NCBI GenBank assembly: GCA_965248255.1
Contig: CBDFIW010000001.1
Span: forward strand, 1 to 64,000
Direction of reading: 5' to 3'
Length of the DNA: 64,000 nucleotides
Origin: JAKZVK01 sp965248255
Lineage (GTDB): Bacteria > Acidobacteriota > Terriglobia > Bryobacterales > UBA6623
Positions 57,971-64,000 of this stretch are shown here, piece by piece (within the stretch, counting starts at the first letter, position 1; the number at the start of each line of letters is the position of its first letter). The position numbers were made by a program, and so were the translations under genes. Below the pieces are notes generated by a model. It worked only from the letters and a program-made list of their open reading frames with translations. It made no database searches and had not been told where the DNA came from.

Positions 57971-59350
57971 CTACTTCACGCCCCACACGGGCTGTTGATT
58001 ACGCCCGGCCGAGGTGAGCCGCTTGAGCTGCGTTCCGTCCGCCCGCATGGTCCAGATCTGCGTCGTGCCTTGGCGGTCGGACGAGAAAACAATGTGGGTA
58101 CCGCTGGGGGACCAGTACGGATTCTCGTTCCTCCCGGCTCCATAAGTCAACTGCACCATATGGCGCGTGGCGACGTTCAGGATGAAGACGTTGTAATTGC
58201 CCGGCTCGAACCCACGCGTCCAGGCGAAAGCGACATGCTCCCCCTGGGGATCCCAAGAGGGCTGCACCGCGTCCCCTCCACCCAGCGACAGTTTCTGGAT
58301 GTTCGCTCCCTCGATGTCCATTAAGTAGATCTGAGGGAGCCCGGATCGTCCCGAGGTAAAGGCGATTTGCGCTCCGGTTTTCGGGTTGATCGCGGGGTCC
58401 ACGGCGATAGACCGTGAATACGATATCCTGCGGAAGTTCCTGCCGTCAAGGTCCGCGATGTAAATCTGCGAGACCTCGGACGCCGTTGAAGCGTACACGA
58501 GCGACAGGCCGTCGGGCGTGAAAGCGGGTGTCGCGTTCATCGAGGCGCGTTGATTGTAGAACGTCAGCCGGCGGTTGGTTTCGAGCGAGTGAACGAAGAT
58601 CTCGGGGTTGCCGTTAACGTAGGTTGTGAAAGCGATCTTAGTGGCGTCGGTCGAAACGGCGGGTGTGAGGCAAAGATTCTTGTATTGGGTGATCGGCTTC
58701 TGGTTGCTGCCGTCGTAGTCCATCGACCAGATCTCTTGATCGCCGGTACGGTCGGAGACAAAGTAGATCCTCGACCCAGCCAGGCCTAGCCCCAGCCCAA
58801 GGTTCGTCAGGATGTCTCGGGCGAACTCATGCGCCAACTGGCGCGCGCCGTCTGTATCAGGCGACGAGAAGTAGCGCTTGCCGAAGATGTGAGCGTTCGG
58901 CAGGCTTTCCTGGACGGCGTCGTAGAGATAACCCGAGAGCACCAGGCGATCGCCCAAGAGCGCCAGAAACCCGAAGGTCAGATAGCGGGCGGTGACCGGC
59001 GGCTGCGACCACCCCATCAACCACAAGCCGCGCGCGCCGGGATCCCCTGGCAGGCCCTTGTCGCCCGCCTTCAGTTCCTCGGGACGGCGGGGTGGTGTTC
59101 GAGGATAGAAGCTCTTCGAGATCATCCGGAACTGGGCCGAGCTGTCGAGGTCGTTCCAGAGCGTGTTGTTGAAAGCACGCACTGGCTCGTCGGCGTCAAC
59201 CGGGCCCTCCATGTCGGGCACGGCGATACGCGGGACCTGCCCGCCCTCGGTGATGTCGATCGTTAGATCCGGGCGCTGGGCCGGAGCGGAGCCGGCCACG
59301 AGCATGACGAGAAGGAAGCCGACGATCGGTGAAGAGAGTTGTTTGATCAT
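57971..59350 (-). CDS. tolB: TolB beta-propeller translocation protein
   Basis: The ATG at 59350 overlaps the tolA stop as ATGA. The 459-residue periplasmic protein has a signal peptide (VGFLLVMLVAGSAPAQ), an N-terminal domain (NNTLWNDLDSSAQFRMIS) and a six-bladed propeller. Repeats such as GSRIYFVSDRTGDQEIWSMD, GAQIAFTSGRSGLPQIYLMD and GTHIVFSSDRQGTTQIWTMR are visible. TolB links the inner-membrane TolQRA complex to Pal during cell division. Confidence 0.95.
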   Translation of the reverse strand: MIKQLSSPIVGFLLVMLVAGSAPAQRPDLTIDITEGGQVPRIAVPDMEGPVDADEPVRAFNNTLWNDLDSSAQFRMISKSFYPRTPPRRPEELKAGDKGLPGDPGARGLWLMGWSQPPVTARYLTFGFLALLGDRLVLSGYLYDAVQESLPNAHIFGKRYFSSPDTDGARQLAHEFARDILTNLGLGLGLAGSRIYFVSDRTGDQEIWSMDYDGSNQKPITQYKNLCLTPAVSTDATKIAFTTYVNGNPEIFVHSLETNRRLTFYNQRASMNATPAFTPDGLSLVYASTASEVSQIYIADLDGRNFRRISYSRSIAVDPAINPKTGAQIAFTSGRSGLPQIYLMDIEGANIQKLSLGGGDAVQPSWDPQGEHVAFAWTRGFEPGNYNVFILNVATRHMVQLTYGAGRNENPYWSPSGTHIVFSSDRQGTTQIWTMRADGTQLKRLTSAGRNQQPVWGVK

Positions 59351-60129
59351 TGCAGTTGGAACCACATTTCGACTTGAATGGAACTCTTGCGCAACGCAGG
59401 CGGCAGCGGCTGCAGCGGGTCGGCATTGGCCACTGCGCGATGAGCCGAGTAGTCGAGCGAACGATTGCCGCTCGATTGCACGACTCGCGTGTTGCGAATG
59501 GCGCCGTTTCTCAAGATCACGAATACGACCCCGGCCTTCCGCCGGCTGGCGCCCGCCGCTTGGCCTAGGGTCTTGCGCCACTCGGCGGCCACACGCCGCT
59601 GCAAGGCTTCGGCGTACCACCCGAAGCGCGCTCCAAACGGGCTGCTGCTGCCGAATCCGACGCCCCCACCGCCGGCTTTGCGCTGTCCCGCGTAGAGCGG
59701 CGAGCTGACCGCCGCGCCGGTGGAGGACGAAACTTGATTCTTGGGGGCCGGCTTTTGGGTCTTCTGCGCGTTCGAAGGCGGCCGTCGTCGTCGCCGCTGC
59801 TTCTCGACCGGGACGGCGTCTGGTTCATCGGCGGGCTCAGGCTGCGGCGTCGCTCGAGTGGGCGCGGGGACGGAGGGGACCTCGTGCTCGACCGGATTCA
59901 CGACCGGCCTTTCCACCTTGGCCCGTGATCGGGTTAAGGGCACGCCTTGGGTAATGTTGATCGGAACGGCGCTTCCGGGCCGCGCGTTGGGATCACCCAA
60001 CGAAACCGGTGTGTCGAACATGCCCCAGGCGACCGTCGTCGCGAACAGCGCCAGGTGGCAGCCGATTGACCACCCCAACGGCCGCTTGAGCCGTTCGGTT
60101 TGCTCCAGGGGATCGAAACGATGACTCAT
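59347..60129 (-). CDS. tolA: TolA/TonB-type C-terminal energy-coupling protein
   Basis: The ATG at 60129 overlaps the tolR stop as ATGA. The 260-residue protein has one transmembrane helix (SIGCHLALFATTVAWGMF), a Pro/Lys/Arg-rich periplasmic region and a TonB/TolA C-terminal domain (RKAGVVFVILRNGAIRNTRV, LDYSAHRAVANADPLQPLPP). Its place between tolR and tolB supports TolA rather than TonB. It transmits proton-motive force from TolQR to Pal and TolB. Confidence 0.9.
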   Translation of the reverse strand: MSHRFDPLEQTERLKRPLGWSIGCHLALFATTVAWGMFDTPVSLGDPNARPGSAVPINITQGVPLTRSRAKVERPVVNPVEHEVPSVPAPTRATPQPEPADEPDAVPVEKQRRRRRPPSNAQKTQKPAPKNQVSSSTGAAVSSPLYAGQRKAGGGGVGFGSSSPFGARFGWYAEALQRRVAAEWRKTLGQAAGASRRKAGVVFVILRNGAIRNTRVVQSSGNRSLDYSAHRAVANADPLQPLPPALRKSSIQVEMWFQLQ

Positions 60130-60548
60130 CGTCTTCGTCGCGGCAGCCGCTCGAGTGGCTTGGTCACGATATTGACGGCCACATTCCCGGCCCCGCATTC
60201 AGCAACGACCTGCACGATCACTTCCCAGGGAGTGGTGCGATGCGCCCGCAGGTAGACACCCGGCTGCTCGCCGCCCTTCTCTTTGATACGCGGCACGATG
60301 TCATAGATGCTGATCGGCTCGGTATTGAAGTACAACTCGCCCTTCGAGGTGATGTTGATGAAGTCGAAGTCTTCGCTGCTCGCCGCCACTTCGCGCGTCT
60401 TGGGCACGTCGATCTCGAGCCCGAACTCGACCACGCCCGCCGTGATCATGAAGATGATCAGCAGAACCAGCACCACGTCGACGAACGGCGTGATGTTGAT
60501 GTCAGCGATCGACTCCTCTTGTTGCTCGCTCCGGTTCGTAAACGCCAT
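60126..60548 (-). CDS. tolR: TolR/ExbD proton-channel subunit
   Basis: The ATG at 60548 gives a 140-residue inner-membrane protein with the single helix ITPFVDVVLVLLIIFMITAG, in which the Asp is the proton-carrying residue. A periplasmic domain follows (LEIDVPKTREVAASSEDFDF, GVYLRAHRTTPWEVIVQVVA). It overlaps tolQ by 47 bases, so the two are translated from the same message in close coupling. Confidence 0.94.
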   Translation of the reverse strand: MAFTNRSEQQEESIADINITPFVDVVLVLLIIFMITAGVVEFGLEIDVPKTREVAASSEDFDFINITSKGELYFNTEPISIYDIVPRIKEKGGEQPGVYLRAHRTTPWEVIVQVVAECGAGNVAVNIVTKPLERLPRRRR

Positions 60549-61320
60549 CGGTTTCTCCGTAGCTGCGTTCGGCAAGGTTGAAGAATTCCAGGCCGAAGTC
60601 GTCCATGCGCGCGCGGATCTCTCGAATGCGCTGCGAGAACAGGTTGAAGAAGATGAGCGCGGGAATGGCGGCGAACAGACCGAAGGCGGTGGCGATGAGC
60701 GCTTCGGCGATGCCGGGCGCGACCGCGCGAAGCGTCGCTCCTCCCGCTTCCCCCAGGCCGCGGAAAGCGTCCAGCACGCCCCAGACGGTCCCGAACAGCC
60801 CGATGAACGGCGTGGCCGAGGCCGTCGTCGCTAGCCAACCCATGTTGCGCTGCAGGTGAGCCACCTCTTCATTGATGCCCAACTGCAGGCAGCGTTCGAG
60901 CGATGCGGCGTTGCGCAGCCGGCCCAGGTTGTTCACTTGCCGGGCCACTTCCTCGTATCCGAACTCGAAGACGGTTACCAGCGGCGCTGGCCGGTACTGT
61001 TCGCTCGCGGCGTTCATCTCGGCGAGCTGATTGATGCGCCGAAAGGCGCTCAAGAACCGTTTGTCATTACGCCGCGAGGTCCTGAGCAGGCTCTGTTTCG
61101 AGAACGCAATCGTCCAAGAGAGAATCGAGAACACCAGCAAGACCGCGAGCACCACTCCCGCCAGCGGCGAGGAGTCAAGGACGAGGTCGAGAAAACTGGT
61201 TTGGTCGAGCGCACCCGAGGAGACCAAGGCCTCGGTGGCCTCGATCGCGTCGCCGGTCTCGTTTGTGCTGGTGGGATCAGCCGCCTGCAGCAGGAGGGCA
61301 AAGAAGCCTGAAACAGTCAA
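60502..61320 (-). CDS. tolQ: TolQ/ExbB proton-channel subunit
   Basis: A 272-residue inner-membrane protein with three helices: SPLAGVVLAVLLVFSILSWT, LATTASATPFIGLFGTVWGV and APGIAEALIATAFGLFAAIP; the last two line the TolQR proton channel. The start is a TTG at 61320, supported by AAGGAGAC five bases upstream and no better ATG. It is the first gene of the tol-pal operon; the region between it and recN should hold both divergent promoters. Confidence 0.94.
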   Translation of the reverse strand: MTVSGFFALLLQAADPTSTNETGDAIEATEALVSSGALDQTSFLDLVLDSSPLAGVVLAVLLVFSILSWTIAFSKQSLLRTSRRNDKRFLSAFRRINQLAEMNAASEQYRPAPLVTVFEFGYEEVARQVNNLGRLRNAASLERCLQLGINEEVAHLQRNMGWLATTASATPFIGLFGTVWGVLDAFRGLGEAGGATLRAVAPGIAEALIATAFGLFAAIPALIFFNLFSQRIREIRARMDDFGLEFFNLAERSYGETDGVYEPERATRGVDR

Positions 61321-61665
61321 AACGTCTCCTTGGATGTTGCGAGCCGTCTTTCAAGGGCCCAAGCGGCAGACTGTTCTTCCGCTGGCCTGTCACCGCTTAC
61401 ACAACCGGCAGTCGCAAAGCCGGCTCTCCTCAGTGCCGACGGCCAACCAGGGAACGCCTCGGAGGGTCGTCTTCCCACGACCCAGTCCTCATGAATTTAG
61501 CACATATAATGGGTACGTGGAATCTTGGACGTAGCCGCGCTGCCGGAAGGTTTCACTGTTTTTTGCTCCCCAGTCCCGCCGCCGAGTGTTCCGTCACGGG
61601 GAGTCTCACGACGGAAGGGGCATGCCACGGCGTGCCGAGCCCCCACATCTCCGAGCCGCAGCTTT

Positions 61666-63375
61666 ATGTTGCAAGAGTTGAATGTCGAAGGCTATGCCGT
61701 CGTCGCCAAGCTGCGCGTGCGGTTTCAGCCCGGCTTGAACCTGCTGACGGGCGAGACCGGCAGCGGCAAGTCGATCGTGGTCGGCGCGCTGTCGCTGTTG
61801 CTCGGCGCCCGGGCGGCCACGGAGGTGATCCGGTCAGGCTGTCGCCGGGCCAGGATCGCCGGTGTGTTCGAGGTGACCGAGACACCGCCGTTGACGGCGC
61901 TGCTGTCGGAAAGCGGCGTCGAGTTGGAGCAAGGCGAGCTGATCGTCGAGCGCGAGGTGCTCGACAACGGCAAGTCGCGAGCCTACGTCAACGGCCGGTT
62001 GGTGACACTGGCCTTTCTGCGGTCGTTGGCGCCGCTGTTGGGCGACATTCACGGCCAGCACGAGCAACAAAGTCTGTTCTCGGCGCGCACGCAGCTCGAC
62101 ATGCTCGACGCCTTTGCGGGGACGGCCGACGACAGCGCCCAGGTCGCCGACATCTACCGCGCTTGGCGTCGGGCTGACGAAAGGCTGCGGGAGTTACGGG
62201 GGAACGAACAGGAACGTTTGAGGTTGTCAGACCTTTATCGCTTCCAGCACCGCGAGATCGGTGAAGCCAAGCTCGACCCGGCGGAGGTCGAACAGTTGAC
62301 GCGGCGCCGCGACGTTTTGGGGAACCTGGCGCGCGTCGAGGAGAACGCCACGCTTGCCTATGACGTGCTCTATGATTCCTCCGTCTCGGCTACCACGCAA
62401 CTAGCGGCGGCGCAGAAGGCATTAGGGGATTTGATCGCGTTGGACCCCTCGCTTGGCTCGCTCAAGGAGCGGCTGGAAGGAGCGCGGGCAAACATCGAGG
62501 ACGCCGCGTTCGAGATTCGCAGCTACGTCGACCGCTTGGAACCTGACCCCGACGCGTTCGCGGCGATCGAAGACCGGCTGGCATTGATCGAGGGGCTCAA
62601 GCGCAAATACGGGGCGACGGTCGAAGAAGTGTTGGCCTACGGCCGCGAAGTCGAGACCCGGCTTGAAGAATTGCAGTCCAGCGATACCGCGATTGCGCAG
62701 ACGGAACAACAACGCCAGGTGGCGGCGGGTCAATACGAGGCGCTGGCGAAGAGCCTGTCCGAGCGCCGTCGCAAAGCGGCCGCGAAGCTGCAATCGCAAG
62801 TTGAGAAAGAGCTCGCCTCGCTCGCGATGCAGAAGGCACGGTTCGAAATCGCTTTCGAAGAGCCCGCAGAGGGGGCCGCCGGCTGGAGCGCCTCGGGATC
62901 GGACCGCGTGCGGTTTCTGGTATCGGCGAACCCGGGCCAACCTCCGCGACCGATGGCACAGGTGGCGTCGGGGGGTGAGCTGTCGCGCATCACGCTGGCG
63001 CTCAAGAGCTGTTTGGTTTCAACCTTCGGCAAAAGGCGTAGGGCGGACGCGCCACGTACGCTCGTGTTTGACGAGATCGATAGCGGCGTCGGCGGCCGAG
63101 TCGCCGACGCCCTGGGCCGGCGGCTGAAGAAGCTTTCCGACAGTCACCAGGTGCTGTGTGTCACGCACCTGCCGCAGATCGCAGGGTTTGCCGACGCGCA
63201 CTACTTCGTCGAGAAGGAAGAGCGCGAGAGCGAGACGTTTGCCTCGGTCGCCGAGTTGTCGGAGCCCCAGCGCGTCGACGAGCTGGCGCGCATGCTTTCC
63301 GGCGCCGAGGTGACCTCGACCGCCGTGAAGCACGCCCACCAGATGTTGAAAGCCAATCGGCAGAAGGCAGGATAG
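61666..63375 (+). CDS. recN: DNA repair protein RecN
   Basis: The ATG at 61666 gives a 569-residue SMC-like ATPase that holds broken DNA ends during recombinational repair. Walker A is GETGSGKS (residues 29-36), with IHGQHEQQSLFSARTQLDML the typical N-lobe end. A coiled-coil middle follows, then the C-lobe with ASGGELSRITLALKSCL (signature motif), TLVFDEIDSGVGGRVADALG (Walker B) and VLCVTHLPQIAGFADAHYFV. Length is normal. It is divergent from the tol-pal operon. Confidence 0.95.
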   Translation: MLQELNVEGYAVVAKLRVRFQPGLNLLTGETGSGKSIVVGALSLLLGARAATEVIRSGCRRARIAGVFEVTETPPLTALLSESGVELEQGELIVEREVLDNGKSRAYVNGRLVTLAFLRSLAPLLGDIHGQHEQQSLFSARTQLDMLDAFAGTADDSAQVADIYRAWRRADERLRELRGNEQERLRLSDLYRFQHREIGEAKLDPAEVEQLTRRRDVLGNLARVEENATLAYDVLYDSSVSATTQLAAAQKALGDLIALDPSLGSLKERLEGARANIEDAAFEIRSYVDRLEPDPDAFAAIEDRLALIEGLKRKYGATVEEVLAYGREVETRLEELQSSDTAIAQTEQQRQVAAGQYEALAKSLSERRRKAAAKLQSQVEKELASLAMQKARFEIAFEEPAEGAAGWSASGSDRVRFLVSANPGQPPRPMAQVASGGELSRITLALKSCLVSTFGKRRRADAPRTLVFDEIDSGVGGRVADALGRRLKKLSDSHQVLCVTHLPQIAGFADAHYFVEKEERESETFASVAELSEPQRVDELARMLSGAEVTSTAVKHAHQMLKANRQKAG

Positions 63376-63534
63376 GGGCTGCCCCCCCCCACTCAGACCG
63401 GCACCCCTCCTTGCGTCGAGCGGCTTCGGGGCGGAAGGGGCTTGAGCGCGGCGTCCTCGCCGGCTTGGTCTTGCTCAACGCGGGCTGACGCCCCGCGGCG
63501 CCGAGTGCTGTTAGCGGCTGCCTCTTGATTTCTA

Positions 63535-64000
63535 ATGAGCTTACTTCCTGAACTCGATCTTCCCTATCTTTGTGACACCGCCCGACAGGCCGGCGAGGGC
63601 ATACTCGATGTCTATCACACCGACTTCGGTGTCTTCCGCAAGAGCGACGCCTCACCGGTAACCGAAGCCGACCGGCGCGCCCACAAAGCGATCAAGGCGC
63701 GTCTCGCCGAGCGCTATCCGCAAGTCCCCATCCTCTCGGAAGAGAGCAGCGAACACGCGCCGTACGAAGTCCGCCGCCAGTGGCCGAGCTATTGGCTGGT
63801 CGATCCTCTCGATGGCACGAAAGAATTCATCAAGCGCAACGGACAGTTCACCGTCAACATTGCGTTGATCGAAGACTCGCGGCCGGTGGCCGGTGTCGTC
63901 TACGCTCCCGCCCGCCGGTTGCTCTACTACGGCACCCTTCCGGGCAGGGCCTTCAAGGCGGAAAACGACGCTGCACCCCGGTGCGGCTCGAGCGCGCGGG
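63535..64000 (+). CDS. cysQ: 3'(2'),5'-bisphosphate nucleotidase CysQ, 5' part (runs off the window)
   Basis: From the ATG at 63535 (MSLLPELDLPYLCDTARQAG) the frame is open to the window end, about 155 residues. It matches the inositol-monophosphatase-like CysQ family: SDASPVTEADRRAHKAIKAR, VPILSEESSEHAPY, and the metal-binding block WLVDPLDGTKEFIKRNGQFT followed by VNIALIEDSRPVAGVVYAPA. CysQ hydrolyses phosphoadenosine phosphate formed in sulfate assimilation. It follows recN after 159 bases on the same strand. Confidence 0.92.
   Translation, partial: MSLLPELDLPYLCDTARQAGEGILDVYHTDFGVFRKSDASPVTEADRRAHKAIKARLAERYPQVPILSEESSEHAPYEVRRQWPSYWLVDPLDGTKEFIKRNGQFTVNIALIEDSRPVAGVVYAPARRLLYYGTLPGRAFKAENDAAPRCGSSAR

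Noticed and set aside
63376..63534. Stretch between recN and cysQ checked for a terminator or small RNA
   Set aside because: GC-rich with a C8 run but no convincing stem followed by T residues.

Overview
The window comes from a GC-rich chromosome with standard bacterial coding and Shine-Dalgarno starts. The intact housekeeping block at the right (tolQ-tolR-tolA-tolB-pal-cpoB, queC, recN, cysQ), a carboxypeptidase-regulatory-like/TPR secreted protein, a Tat-exported Gfo/Idh/MocA oxidoreductase, a GH88 hydrolase and a CBM9 protein together look most like an Acidobacteriota genome (Bryobacterales/Solibacter-like). This is inference from gene style, not a phylogeny.

Layout. (1) 1-11052, all minus strand: a tightly overlapping operon encoding a SulP-type transporter, DabA (DUF2309), Mrp/Mbh-type membrane subunits E, F, G, an MbhD/E-like piece, B, C and D, then a NuoL-like and a NuoM-like subunit (the latter cut by the window edge). 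It reads as an ion-gradient-coupled inorganic-carbon uptake machine. (2) 11982-15845: insertion sequences (a decayed IS3, an intact IS1380), the tail of a beta-helix protein and a palindromic repeat. (3) 15847-17181: a Gfo/Idh/MocA oxidoreductase. (4) 17247-20080: a three-level nest, IS630 containing IS1595 containing a second IS630. (5) 20341-38471: a minus-strand phage-like module. Read in its own direction it runs DUF3102/AT-hook protein, Mu-type DDE transposase, PD-(D/E)XK exonuclease, RecT, SbcC-like ATPase, SF2 helicase, primase-helicase, 2OG-oxygenase-like protein, DNA methyltransferase, cupin-like protein, Vsr/DUF559-like nuclease, Acb2/Tad1-like small protein, two small Cys-rich proteins, Gp37/Gp68 (DUF5131), small membrane (holin-like) proteins, two hypotheticals and a short lysozyme. 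No capsid, tail or portal genes are present. One phage gene is split by another IS1595, and a MITE sits in the operon. (6) 38569-41497: a third, truncated IS630 abutting a group IIC-like intron. (7) 41498-45481: a decaying catabolic/transport locus (gamma-glutamyltransferase cut by the intron, DUF4387, frameshifted AtuA-like DUF1446, frameshifted GltS). (8) 45738-50953: an IS91-like remnant with a tyrosine recombinase, a second near-identical intron in opposite orientation, and an ISNCY-like element. (9) 51307-64000: CBM9 (frameshifted), GH88, a small membrane protein, the TPR protein, queC, the tol-pal cluster, recN and the start of cysQ.

The most unusual items are the carbon-uptake operon with five tandem 26-27-residue repeats at the C-terminus of its NuoL-like subunit; a Mu-type transposase wired to a RecT/exonuclease/primase module with CGCCAA-TTGGCG palindromes inside the first gene; two intron copies that share a YAGD (not YADD) reverse-transcriptase box and both sit directly after a DNA hairpin, one of them in a coding sequence; and IS1595 inserted exactly into the A8 frameshift tract of an IS630. 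No rRNA, tRNA or CRISPR array was seen.
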